Of a stretch of DNA of 64,000 nucleotides, positions 54,985-63,555 are shown in pieces. Position 1 is the first letter of the stretch; the number at the start of each line of letters is the position of its first letter. Below the pieces are notes generated by a model. The model was not told the origin of the DNA. It ran no database searches and was given only the letters and a program-made list of their open reading frames with translations. The position numbers were made by a program, and so were the translations under genes. Origin of the DNA: Streptomyces vinaceus (lineage in GTDB: Bacteria; Actinomycetota; Actinomycetes; Streptomycetales; Streptomycetaceae); NCBI RefSeq assembly GCF_008704935.1, contig NZ_CP023692.1:5707501-5771500 (forward strand), in the 5' to 3' direction.

Positions 54985-55434
54985 TCAGCTCTGGTTGAAG
55001 AAGTCGCGCGAGCGGCCGGCGGGCTCGCCGCTCACGATCTGGGTGTCGGCCGGGGTCAGCAGGAAGACCCTGGTCGCCACCCGCTCGATCGAGCCGCGCA
55101 GGCCGAAGGTCAGGCCGGCCGCGAAGTCGACCACGCGCTTGGCGTCGGCCGGGTCCATGGACGACAGGTTCACGATCACCGGGACGCCCTCGCGGAACAG
55201 CTCGCCGATGCCGCGCGCGTCACGGAAGCCGTCCGGGGTAACCGTCGCGATCCGCCGGCCCTGCTCGACGGCCGACTCCGAGGCGACCTTGACCCGGGGG
55301 TCGGTGACCCACTGGTCGCCGGGGCCCGAGACGGAACCCTGAGCGGCCTCCGTGTAGTCGTCGTCGTAGTAACGCTCGTCGTCGCTGTCCTCCACGAGAC
55401 CCAACCAGGCACTCGCCTTGCGTACCGAACCCAT
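54985..55434 (-). CDS. SepF-like cell division protein
   Basis: Predicted 149-residue protein with the SepF layout. The N-terminal amphipathic helix is SVRKASAWLGLVED, an acidic Tyr/Asp linker follows, and the SepF core has VIVNLSSMDPADAKRVVDFAAGLTFGLRGSIERV and FLLTPADTQIV. SepF anchors and bundles FtsZ at the membrane. The canonical streptomycete sepF lies in the dcw cluster with ftsZ; this copy is outside it and so is probably one of the SepF-like paralogues. AAAGGAGG lies before ATG 55434 (complement). Confidence 0.92.
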   Translation of the reverse strand: MGSVRKASAWLGLVEDSDDERYYDDDYTEAAQGSVSGPGDQWVTDPRVKVASESAVEQGRRIATVTPDGFRDARGIGELFREGVPVIVNLSSMDPADAKRVVDFAAGLTFGLRGSIERVATRVFLLTPADTQIVSGEPAGRSRDFFNQS

Positions 55435-55716
55435 GGACGCCTCCTTTCACCGCGGTCAGTCGTCTTCTCTCCGCTGCCCCTATGGTCGTCCATGATGCTG
55501 ACAACGCGCCAAGTGGATAGCCGCCGCGCAGGGTTTTCGTGACGGTACTGGTGCAGAACATCCGTTGCACCGTCAAGCCTCCCGGCGGCTACCGCTGCTG
55601 ACTGAGTGAAAATACGACCGCCGCCGCCGTGTGGGTGAACCACGCGGACGTCCGGGTGAACGATCCCGCTCGATACGATGCGCATCACGCACGCGTATGA
55701 CACACGGGGGACCGTT

Positions 55717-57060
55717 TTGTTCGGCATCGTCAGACCCTGCACGCACCGGCTGGGGGAGCGCTTCAAGACCGAGTGGATGGCCCATCTCTGCGGGCTCTGC
55801 CTGGCACTTCGCTCGGACCACGGCCAGTTCGCGCGGATCGTCACCAACTACGACGGGCTCCTCGTCTCCGTTCTGACGGAGGCTCAGTCGGGACCGGCAC
55901 CCGGCTCGCGCCGCACGGCGGGGCCCTGCCCGCTGCGCGGGATGCGGACCGCGGCGGTGGCCAAGGGGGAGGGTGCGCGGCTCGCGGCCGCCGTCTCGCT
56001 CGTCCTGGCCTCGGCCAAGGTACGGGACCACGTGGCGGACCGGGACGGTCTGTTGGCCCGCGCGCCGATCGCCGCCGCCGCGCGCAGGGTGGCGCGCGGG
56101 TGGGACCGGGCCGGGGCCCGCACCGGAGCCTCGCTCGGCTTCGACACGGCGGTCCTCGTCGACGCCGTGGACCGGCAGGAGGGCATCGAGACGCTCGCCG
56201 GCCCCGGCACGCCGGTGCTCGTGGTGACCGAGCCCACGGAGACCGCGACCGCCGCCGCCTTCGCCCATACCGCGCAGCTGGCCGGACGGCCGGGCAACGC
56301 CCCCGCACTCGCCGAGGCAGGCCGCTATTTCGGGCGCCTCGCCCACCTGCTGGACGCCGTCGAGGACCAGGCCGCGGACGCCGCCGCCGGCGCCTGGAAC
56401 CCGCTGACGGCAACCGGGACCCCGCTCGCCGAGGCCCGCCGGCTGGCCGATGACGCCCTGCACGGCATCCGGCTGGCGCTGCGCGAGGTCGAGTTCGCGG
56501 ACGCGGGGCTGGCCCACCGGCTGCTGGTGCACGAGCTGAAGACCTCGGTGGACCGGGCCTTCGGGGTCAGCGGCTGCGGACACGCGGGCGGGCTCGCGGG
56601 CGGGCCCGCGGGCATGAACGCCGCCGGGCAGGGCGGCCACGGGGCGCCGCCGCAGGGTTACGGACCGGGCCAGGCGGGCCCGTACGGCAGCGGCCCGTAC
56701 GCCGGCGCCCCGTACGACGGTCGGGGCGGCCAGGGCGGAAACCCGTACGGCGGGAATCCGTACGGCGGCGGTGCGGGCGGGCCCGGCGGACCCTGGCTGC
56801 CCGGGCCGCCCGGGGGTCCCGGCGGCCTGCCGCCGCAGAGGCCGCGCCGCGGGCTGCTCGCGGGCTGCGCCGTGTCCATCGGACTGTTCTGCACCTGCCA
56901 GCTGTGCTGCACGGAGCACGAGGGGCCGTGGTCCCGCAAGAAGCGGGATCCGTGGTGCGACGCCTGCGAGTGCTGCGAGAGCTGTACCGACTGCAACGGC
57001 TGCTGCGACTGCTGCAACTGTGACGGCTGCTGCTGCGACGGGTGCGGCTGCGACTGCTGA
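55717..57060 (+). CDS. DUF5685-like protein with extremely Cys-rich C-terminal tail
   Basis: Predicted 447-residue protein. TTG 55717 is the likely start (FGIVRPCTHRLGE) with GGGGGA upstream; an ATG at 55678 lacks a ribosome site. The N-terminal 300 residues are helical with CxxC-like pairs (WMAHLCGLCLALR; GPCPLRG). A Gly/Pro/Tyr-rich linker (NPYGGNPYGGG) follows. The last 60 residues hold over twenty Cys, in groups such as CDACECCESC and CCCDGCGCDC. It may bind metals or form many disulfides; no signal peptide is visible. Function unknown. Divergent from the sepF-like gene. Confidence 0.85.
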   Translation: MFGIVRPCTHRLGERFKTEWMAHLCGLCLALRSDHGQFARIVTNYDGLLVSVLTEAQSGPAPGSRRTAGPCPLRGMRTAAVAKGEGARLAAAVSLVLASAKVRDHVADRDGLLARAPIAAAARRVARGWDRAGARTGASLGFDTAVLVDAVDRQEGIETLAGPGTPVLVVTEPTETATAAAFAHTAQLAGRPGNAPALAEAGRYFGRLAHLLDAVEDQAADAAAGAWNPLTATGTPLAEARRLADDALHGIRLALREVEFADAGLAHRLLVHELKTSVDRAFGVSGCGHAGGLAGGPAGMNAAGQGGHGAPPQGYGPGQAGPYGSGPYAGAPYDGRGGQGGNPYGGNPYGGGAGGPGGPWLPGPPGGPGGLPPQRPRRGLLAGCAVSIGLFCTCQLCCTEHEGPWSRKKRDPWCDACECCESCTDCNGCCDCCNCDGCCCDGCGCDC

Positions 57061-57154
57061 TTCCGCGCGGGGCTGAGGGGTCGTCAGATGCGCACGGGGC
57101 CGGACGGCGTACAGGGAGATTCCCGTCCGGGCCCGTGTGGAAGGGTTGAGCGGC

Positions 57155-58012
57155 ATGAGCGATGACGCAGACGGCGCAGATGGTGCAGATGACGTGGATG
57201 ACGCAGACGATCCGAAGGCCGCCTGGCGGACCTGGCACGAGCACCGGGTGGCTTCCGTGTCCGCCCCCTACGGCCCCCTGTCCCTCATCGGCACCCACTG
57301 GCTCTCGGACTACCCGGAAGGTCGAATTCCGGCCGTTCCGGGGCGTTGGCGCGCCACCGAGGGCGGGGTGGCGCTGAGCGCCTCCGCCGAGGACGGCCTT
57401 AGCCTCGACGGCGAGCCCTTCACGGGCGACGCCGTACTCGCCGCCGACGAGGCCCCGCCCGCGCGCTCCCGGGTCGCCGCCGCCCGCGAGCTCCGGATCA
57501 CCGTGATCCGGCGCGAGGGAGAGTGGGCGGTACGGGTCTTCGACCCCGGCTCCGCGGCCCGCCGCGCCTTCGCCGGCATCGAGGCCACCCCGTACGACCC
57601 GGACTTCGTGCTCCCGGGGCGCTTCCGGCCGTACGGCGAGGACCTGACCGTCCAGGTGGCGAACGCCGACGGGCGGGAGCGGGGGCTCGGTCTCGGCGGT
57701 GAGCTGAGCTTCGCGTACCGGGGCGCCGAACACACCCTCCAGGTCGCCGTCGACGAGGACGACGGCAGCCTCTGGGCCGTGATCGGCGATGCCACCGGGG
57801 GCGGCTCCAGCTACCGCTTCCGCTTCCTGAGGCCCGGGGTCCCGGACCCTGTGGACGGCTCGATCACCGTCGACTTCAACCGGACCGTGCTGCCGCCCTG
57901 CGCGTTCGCGGACCATTTCATCTGTCCGTTCCCGCCCCCTGGGAACACCCTGCCCTTCGAGGTCTCGGCGGGCGAGCGGAGGCTGAAAGATGCCCTTGCC
58001 GCCCGAATCTGA
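57155..58012 (+). CDS. DUF1684 family protein
   Basis: Predicted 285-residue protein of the DUF1684 family: WRTWHEHRVASVSAPYGPLSL, IGTHWLSDYPEGRIPAVPGRW, a long beta region, GSSYRFRFLRPGVP, TVDFNRTVLPPCAFADHFICPFPPPGNTLPFEV. The His, Cys and Asp in that last block are the conserved residues. The activity is unestablished. ATG 57155 is preceded by AAGGGTTGAG; GTG 57137 is an alternative. The first 20 residues are an Asp/Ala run. Confidence 0.88.
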   Translation: MSDDADGADGADDVDDADDPKAAWRTWHEHRVASVSAPYGPLSLIGTHWLSDYPEGRIPAVPGRWRATEGGVALSASAEDGLSLDGEPFTGDAVLAADEAPPARSRVAAARELRITVIRREGEWAVRVFDPGSAARRAFAGIEATPYDPDFVLPGRFRPYGEDLTVQVANADGRERGLGLGGELSFAYRGAEHTLQVAVDEDDGSLWAVIGDATGGGSSYRFRFLRPGVPDPVDGSITVDFNRTVLPPCAFADHFICPFPPPGNTLPFEVSAGERRLKDALAARI

Positions 58013-58160
58013 CGCCGAGACACTCCCGACAGCGCCTTCCGGGGGCTTGTCAGGGGCACGACGAAATCCTGTGCGCCCGCCGTACCCCCGGCTGCGCCTC
58101 ACGGGCTCCGGCGCCCCCCACTGTCCGCCGGGCCCCCGATCCCTCCCGGGAGGACGAGAA

Positions 58161-59036
58161 GTGAGGATCAAGAGCATCACCCGTACCCGGCTGCTCGCCG
58201 TGGCCGCCGGCCTGGCGGCCGTCGCCGGGCTCGCCGCCCCCACCGCGGCGAGCGCGGACAGCGGCTTCAGCGCGGCGCGGCTCGCCGCGGCCGGAGCCTC
58301 CGTCCAGCGTGCCGACGTCGCCGGCACCGCCTGGTACACCGACCCCGCCAGCGGAACCCTCGTGGTCACCGCCGACTCCACCGTCACCGCCGCGGACCTC
58401 GCCAGGATCCGCAGCGAGGCCGGAGCCGACGCCGCGGCCCTGCGCATCGAGCGCACCCCCGGCAAGCTGCGCAAGCTGATCTCCGGCGGCGACGCCATCT
58501 ACACCTCGGGCTGGCGCTGCTCGCTCGGCTTCAACGTGCGCAGCGGGAACACGTACTACGTGCTGACCGCCGGGCACTGCACCGACGGCGCCGGCACCTG
58601 GTGGACGAACTCCTCGCACACCACCACCGTCGGCTCGACCGTCGGATCCAGCTTCCCGACCAACGACTACGGCCTGATCAAGTACGCCAGCAGCTCGCCG
58701 GTGCCGCCCGGCACCGTCGGCAGCCAGGACATCACCAGCGCCGCCAACGCCACCGTCGGGATGTCCGTGACCCGGCGCGGCTCCACCACGGGCACCCACG
58801 GGGGCTCGGTGACCGGCCTCAACGCCACCGTCAACTACGGCGGCGGCGACATCGTCTACGGCATGATCCGCACCAACGTCTGCGCCGAACCCGGCGACAG
58901 CGGGGGCCCGCTCTACTCCGGCACCCGCGCCATCGGCCTGACCTCGGGGGGCAGCGGCGACTGCACCTCGGGCGGAACCACCTTCTTCCAGCCCGCGGTC
59001 GAGGCCCTGAACGCCTACGGCGTGAGCGTGTACTAG
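58161..59036 (+). CDS. Secreted S1 serine protease (streptogrisin-like)
   Basis: Predicted 291-residue preproenzyme. The signal peptide has an Arg N-region, hydrophobic core and ends TAASA near residue 33. A pro-region to about residue 110 (VTAADLARIRSEAGADAAALRI) precedes the mature chymotrypsin-fold protease. Catalytic triad His139 (LTAGHC), Asp169 (NDYGL), Ser247 (GDSGGP). Cys pairs flank His and Ser as in SGPA/SGPB. GTG 58161 has GGGAGGA upstream. Likely extracellular protein breakdown. Confidence 0.95.
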   Translation: MRIKSITRTRLLAVAAGLAAVAGLAAPTAASADSGFSAARLAAAGASVQRADVAGTAWYTDPASGTLVVTADSTVTAADLARIRSEAGADAAALRIERTPGKLRKLISGGDAIYTSGWRCSLGFNVRSGNTYYVLTAGHCTDGAGTWWTNSSHTTTVGSTVGSSFPTNDYGLIKYASSSPVPPGTVGSQDITSAANATVGMSVTRRGSTTGTHGGSVTGLNATVNYGGGDIVYGMIRTNVCAEPGDSGGPLYSGTRAIGLTSGGSGDCTSGGTTFFQPAVEALNAYGVSVY

Positions 59037-59110
59037 CGTCCGTCGCCGGCCCGGACGGGCGCGCCGCGCCCGCCCTCGTGCCCACCGGGACAACCCGGCA
59101 CAATCATGAG

Positions 59111-59136
59111 CCCCCGCCCGAACTCCCGGGCGGGGG
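59111..59136 (+). terminator. Hairpin after the S1 protease gene
   Basis: CCCCCGCCCG (59111-59120), loop AACTCC, CGGGCGGGGG (59127-59136); no T run. Confidence 0.6.
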
Positions 59137-59165
59137 TCCGTGGTTGAAGGAGTGAGGTGGCGCTC

Positions 59166-59939
59166 ATGAACAACAGCGCACCATCCGGCCGGCCCGTGGC
59201 CGTTCCCGTCTCCGACGCGCAGCGGCGCATCCGGCGCAATCCATGGCTGTTCACGGCGCCCCTGGTGCTGCTGTGTCTGCTGGTCGCCATCCTCGTCTGG
59301 GAGGTCGTCCGCGGGAACCTGTCCGAGGCGACCCGCGCCCACTGGCCCTGGCGGCTGCAGCTGATGCCCGAAGAGCCCCTGGCGAGTCTGCTGGCCGTGG
59401 CGGCCGGCGCCGTCGTGGCCCGCGCCCAGTACGCCCGTACGGTCCGGCCCATGCTGGGGTGGCGCTCCGAGTACGTGGCGGGGGAGCTCCCCGGCGAGTC
59501 CAAGGCCTGGAGCACGGGAGTCTTCAACGGGGGCCAGCACAACGTGGGAGTGCACCGCGTCGACTACTTCGTGGTGAGGGACGGCGACGTCCTCGACGGT
59601 CCGGTTCCGGAAGACGCCTGGCTGAGCCTGCGCGAGACCGGTGAGCGGCTGGCGGCGGTGGGGCTGCGGCCCGCGAGGGACTACCGCCTGGTCTGGCTCG
59701 GGACGGGATTCCCGCTGGTGGCGACCGGTACGTACGAGACCATATCCGTGGGGGTGTTCTCGAAGAGGTTCATCGAGGAGGTGCGGGCGCTCCACCTGCG
59801 CATCCAGGTGGTGGACAGCGTCGGGGACACGCACGAGCGGATCCTCGACTGCCTCAAGGGGGCCCGCGAGCCGGTGGCCGCGCCCGTGGAGCAGGGTCCG
59901 GCGGCACCGGCCGCCGTGCCGGTACCCCGCTTCCCTTAG
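59166..59939 (+). CDS. Membrane-anchored hypothetical protein
   Basis: Predicted 257-residue protein. One strong membrane helix is at about residues 28-48 (WLFTAPLVLLCLLVAILVW); a second weaker one near 73-88 follows a short outside loop. The remaining C-terminal part is soluble, with RPMLGWRSEYVAGELP, GTYETISVGVFSKRFIEEV and DTHERILDCLKG. No family is recognised. ATG 59166 with AGGTGG is preferred; GTG 59157 is in frame, with AAGGAG only 4 bases away. Function unknown. Confidence 0.75.
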   Translation: MNNSAPSGRPVAVPVSDAQRRIRRNPWLFTAPLVLLCLLVAILVWEVVRGNLSEATRAHWPWRLQLMPEEPLASLLAVAAGAVVARAQYARTVRPMLGWRSEYVAGELPGESKAWSTGVFNGGQHNVGVHRVDYFVVRDGDVLDGPVPEDAWLSLRETGERLAAVGLRPARDYRLVWLGTGFPLVATGTYETISVGVFSKRFIEEVRALHLRIQVVDSVGDTHERILDCLKGAREPVAAPVEQGPAAPAAVPVPRFP

Positions 59940-59995
59940 CGTCCGCCCGTGGCCGGTGCGGACGGCGCCCGCCGTACGGGCACCGTCGCCCGGCC

Positions 59996-60859
59996 TCAGT
60001 GGAGCCAGTCCAGCGCCGCGGAGAGTGCGTACTGGGCCGCGAAATGGCCGGCTCCCGGTTCGAGCACCGCCGTGCTCCGCCCGATGTGCTCCGCCAGCCA
60101 GTGGAAATGCCCCACCGGCGAGAACACGTCCTCGGCGCCGTGCCAGAGCAGCACCCGCCCGGTGATCCCCGCCGGCTCGAACCCCCAGGGCCGGCAGAAC
60201 GCGAGGGAGTCGTCCAGCCAGCCGTACGCGGAGGTGCGCAGCGCCTCGCGGTGGGTGGCCAGGACGGACCGGCGTACCCGCTCGTCGGCCAGGACCTCCA
60301 GGTCGGCGGCGGGGAGGTCGGCGCGCAGCTCTTCGAGCAGCCGGCCCGGATCGCGGCGTATCGCCTCGGCCCGGGGCGCCAGGCGCCGTTCCAGGGCCGC
60401 CGGATCGCTGTCGGCGAGGGTGTAGTGCTCCACGTTGTACGGGGTCATGCCGGCGAACCAGTCGAGTCCGGCGCCGTCGCGGGGTGCGAGGCCGACCAGG
60501 CAGGCCGCCGCCGTGACCCGGCCGGGGAGCAGGGCCGCGCAGGCGAGCGCGTGCGGTCCGCCTCCGGACCGGCCGACGACGGCGAAGGCGTCGATGCCCA
60601 GGGCGTCCGCGACGGCCGCGGAATCGGCGGCCGCGTCGGCGACCCGTCGCCCCGGCGCCCGGTCGGAGTCCCCGTAGCCGGGCCGGTCGTAGGCGAAGAA
60701 GCGGACGTGCGGATGGCGCTCTGCGGCGTCGTCCAAGGCGACGCCGAGCCGGCTGCCCGGCATGCCGTGGTGCAGCAGGACCGGTGAGCCGTCGGGAGCC
60801 CCCCATTCCCGCACGATCAGCTTCCGGCCGCCGTCCCGGCCCACTTCGGTGCGCACCAC
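59996..60859 (-). CDS. Alpha/beta hydrolase
   Basis: Predicted 287-residue alpha/beta-hydrolase-fold enzyme. HHGMPGSR forms the oxyanion region, YDRPGYGDSD follows, the nucleophile elbow is GRSGGG near residue 95, the acid is in LWHGAEDVFSP near 235, and the His is in GAGHFA near 267. Substrate unknown. Two adjacent GTG codons (60859 and 60856, complement) follow GGGAGGGG; either may be used. The frame is open far upstream, but that is shadow. Confidence 0.9.
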   Translation of the reverse strand: MVRTEVGRDGGRKLIVREWGAPDGSPVLLHHGMPGSRLGVALDDAAERHPHVRFFAYDRPGYGDSDRAPGRRVADAAADSAAVADALGIDAFAVVGRSGGGPHALACAALLPGRVTAAACLVGLAPRDGAGLDWFAGMTPYNVEHYTLADSDPAALERRLAPRAEAIRRDPGRLLEELRADLPAADLEVLADERVRRSVLATHREALRTSAYGWLDDSLAFCRPWGFEPAGITGRVLLWHGAEDVFSPVGHFHWLAEHIGRSTAVLEPGAGHFAAQYALSAALDWLH

Positions 60860-60931
60860 GGTCCCCTCCCGTTCGCCGCTCTTTCGATGGAAGCACGGTG
60901 CGCCGGGCAAGGGGAGCGAGGAGTTCCCGCC

Positions 60932-61184
60932 ATGCAGGCGAACGAGATGGCGAACGGGCTGGTCGCCGGCCGCGTACGGGGAGCTCGGGCGGCTCGCCGT
61001 CGAGGAGATCGGGCGATCGTCTTCGCCTTCCACCGCTCCGCGCAGCGGTGTTCGGCCGAGGGCGTCCGGATCGTGCGCGACGCCGCGCGCGGCCGGTGCC
61101 TCCGCCGACTGCGTGCAGGGGGTCGAGCAGCCCTCGACGGAGGCCACCGGCGCCCTCAACGCGGAGGGGGATCCGGGCGCCTGA
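60932..61184 (+). pseudogene. Small gene broken by at least three frameshifts
   Basis: ATG 60932 has GAGGAG upstream and starts MQANEMANGLVAG. Strong third-position G/C then jumps frames: AYGELGRLAVEEIG (+1 shift near 60971), RAIVFAFHRSAQRCSAEGV (second shift near 61010), and finally ASADCVQGVEQPSTEATG, ending at TGA 61184 (third shift near 61097). Joined, the pieces give one plausible protein of about 85 residues with streptomycete codon use. I do not recognise the family. It fills most of the 60860-61281 gap. Sequencing errors are the alternative. Confidence 0.6.
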
Positions 61185-61281
61185 CCCCCCGTCGTCGAGA
61201 GCGGCGCGGGGCCGCCCGGGTGCGAACGTCCCGCGCGGGCCTGCGCCGCGCCCCGTCCAGAGGTGCGGGACGGCGTACCCC

Positions 61282-61935
61282 TCAGGTGTGCGGGACGAGC
61301 AGGGCCGCCGCCGAGCGGGCCCGTTCCAGGGACGCGGCGCGGTCGGCGCCGCGCTGCCCGAGCACCACCCGGGTGCTCAGGCCGTCCAGCAGCGCGAGCA
61401 GCTCCGAGGCGCGGGCGGGCACGTCCAGGGCGGCGGCGAAGCGGCCCTGGTCCACGCCCTTCGCGAGCAGGGCCTCCAGGTCGCGCTGCCAGCCGTCGTC
61501 GATCTCCTGCTGGGCGGCGCGCAGGTCCTCGTTGGCGGGGGTGCGGGCCCACAGTTCGATCCACAGGGTCCAGCGCGGGTCGCGCGGTCCGCGCGGCAGG
61601 TACAGCTCCAGGAAGAGCGCCAGCTTGCGGTGCGCGGTGACCCGGCGGGCCAGCAACTGCGTCCGCTCCGCGGCGAGTCGGTCCTCGCTCCAGCGCAGTG
61701 CGGCCAGCAGCAGTCGGTCCTTGCTGCCGAAGTAGTAGAGGATGTGGCCGCCGCTGGTGCCGAGCCGCTCGGCCAGCGCGGACATGGTGAGCTCCGCGAG
61801 CCCGCCCTCGGCGATCGCCGCCATGGCCTCTTCCAGCATCCGCTCCTGGGCGATCCGCCCGTCGCGCCGCCGCGCCGACCCGGTCGCGCCGCCCGCCGGC
61901 CCCGCCGCCCCGGTTGCTCCCGCCGCTCCCGCCAC
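61282..61935 (-). CDS. TetR family transcriptional regulator
   Basis: Predicted 217-residue repressor. After an Ala/Gly leader, the TetR HTH is at residues about 25-70 (AMAAIAEGGLAELTMSALAE, RLGTSGGHILYYFGSKDRLL), and the C-terminal ligand domain has WIELWARTPANEDLR. It is divergent from the NCS1 permease, with a palindrome between, so it probably represses that operon and senses its substrate. GTG 61935 (complement) is the first start after a GGGAAGG-type site; the true start may be later. Confidence 0.9.
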   Translation of the reverse strand: MAGAAGATGAAGPAGGATGSARRRDGRIAQERMLEEAMAAIAEGGLAELTMSALAERLGTSGGHILYYFGSKDRLLLAALRWSEDRLAAERTQLLARRVTAHRKLALFLELYLPRGPRDPRWTLWIELWARTPANEDLRAAQQEIDDGWQRDLEALLAKGVDQGRFAAALDVPARASELLALLDGLSTRVVLGQRGADRAASLERARSAAALLVPHT

Positions 61936-62012
61936 CCCTGCCGCCTTCCCGGTCTTCGTGGCCCGACCTTATCCCGGACAGGGTCTTGACGCGGTCCCGA
62001 TCGGCGGCGCAT

Positions 62013-62049
62013 CTTGAATGCCATTCAAGAACTTAGAACGTCATTCAAG
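62013..62049. promoter_or_regulatory. Putative TetR operator between tetR gene and permease
   Basis: CTTGAATG-C-CATTCAAG (62013-62029) is a perfect 8-bp inverted repeat with 1-base spacer. A further CATTCAAG half-site lies at 62042-62049. It is 33-69 bases before the permease ATG and is AT-richer than its surroundings. Confidence 0.75.
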
Positions 62050-62081
62050 GTTCAGCGGGTCCACAGTCAGGGGTACGGCGC

Positions 62082-63506
62082 ATGACGCAGCAGGACGCGG
62101 CACGGGACGCGACGCAGGACACGACGGCCGACGTCGACGAGGTGTTCCGGGTCGAGACCCATGGCATCGACCCCATCCCCGACGCCGAGCGGCACGGCGG
62201 CGCCCAGGACCTCTTCTGGCTCTGGTTCGGCTCCAACCTCACCTTCACCTACGTGATCAACGGCGCCCTCGCCGTGGCCTTCGGCCTCTCCTTCTGGCAG
62301 GCCACCTCCGTCGTCGTGATCAGCGGACTGTCCTTCTTCGCGGTCAGCGTCGCCGGGCTCAGCGGCATCCGCACCGGCACCGCCACCCTCGTCATCTCCC
62401 GGGCCGCCTTCGGCGTCCGCGGGAACTTCCCGGCCGGCGTCCTGAACTGGGTGGTGAGCATCGGCTACACCATCGTCAACACCGTGGTCGGCACGCTCGC
62501 CCTGGAGGTGTTCTTCGCCGAGGTCGGCCTCGGTGGAGGCGCGGCGGTACGGGCCCTCGCGCTCGGGATCACCCTCGCGCTCACCTTCGCCGTCGCGATG
62601 TGGGGCCACGCCACCGTGCAGTTCGCCGAGCGCTGGATGGCCTACGTCCTCGCCCTCGGCTTCGGCGCGCTGCTGGTCTTCCTCCTGCCCGGCGCCGAGA
62701 CCGGCGCCCCGGCCGGGGCCGGGGCCCCCGGCCTGTCCGGCTGGAGCCTGGCGTTCGTCGTGATGCTGGCCGGGCCCTTCTCGTACCTGCCCATGCCCGC
62801 CGACTACACCCGCTACCTGCCCCGGACCACCTCGCTGAAGTCGATCACCTGGATGGGGGCGCTCGGCGGGTTCGTCTCCTCCGTCGCCCTCGGCGTCGCC
62901 GGGGTCGCGGCCGCCACCCAGACCGACATGACCGACGCCGTCGCGGGGGCCGAGAGCCTGCTCCCGGGCTGGTTCAAGCCGGTCTTCCTGGCCCTCGTCC
63001 TCGGCGGCTCCGTCACCAACTCGATCATCACCCTCTACTCCTCCAGCCTGAACCTCCAGGTCCTCGGCATCCCGTGGAGCCGCGCCCGCGCCATCGTGAT
63101 CAGCGCCGCGGTCACCGCCGCCGGATCGCTCGCCGCCCTCTTCCTGACCGACTTCACCACCTCCCTGCTCTCCTTCCTCTCCCTGCTGATCATCGTCTTC
63201 GCGCCCTGGGGCGGGGTCTTCCTCGCCGACATGCTGCTGCGCCGCTGCCGCTACGACTCCGACGCGCTGCACGCCGGGAGCGCGGGCGGCTACTGGTACC
63301 GGGCCGGCTACCACCCCGCCGGGATGGCCGCGCTGCTGGCCGGCATGGCCTTCGCCGCGCTGACCTGCGACTCCGAGCTGTGGACCGGCCCACTGGTGGC
63401 CCCGCTCGGCGGCGCGGACCTGACCCTGCTCGGCTCGGTCGTCTCGGGGCTCACGTACTGGGTCCTCGTCCGCCGGGTGCCCGGCGCGTACGTCCCGGCC
63501 GCCTGA
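62082..63506 (+). CDS. NCS1-family nucleobase/cytosine permease
   Basis: Predicted 474-residue membrane protein with about twelve helices. NCS1 features are the start of helix 1 at DLFWLWFGSNLTFTYVINGALA, SRAAFGVRGNFPAGVLNWV, FSYLPMPADYTRYLP and LYSSSLNLQVLGI. The family imports cytosine, uracil, hydantoins, allantoin or thiamine precursors by H+/Na+ symport. The following gene encodes an amidohydrolase, which suggests uptake and hydrolysis of a cyclic amide or nucleobase-like compound. ATG 62082. Confidence 0.92.
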   Translation: MTQQDAARDATQDTTADVDEVFRVETHGIDPIPDAERHGGAQDLFWLWFGSNLTFTYVINGALAVAFGLSFWQATSVVVISGLSFFAVSVAGLSGIRTGTATLVISRAAFGVRGNFPAGVLNWVVSIGYTIVNTVVGTLALEVFFAEVGLGGGAAVRALALGITLALTFAVAMWGHATVQFAERWMAYVLALGFGALLVFLLPGAETGAPAGAGAPGLSGWSLAFVVMLAGPFSYLPMPADYTRYLPRTTSLKSITWMGALGGFVSSVALGVAGVAAATQTDMTDAVAGAESLLPGWFKPVFLALVLGGSVTNSIITLYSSSLNLQVLGIPWSRARAIVISAAVTAAGSLAALFLTDFTTSLLSFLSLLIIVFAPWGGVFLADMLLRRCRYDSDALHAGSAGGYWYRAGYHPAGMAALLAGMAFAALTCDSELWTGPLVAPLGGADLTLLGSVVSGLTYWVLVRRVPGAYVPAA

Positions 63507-63555
63507 CCCCCGTACCGCCACCTCCCCCAGCCCCCTCTGCACAGGAGCACCACCC

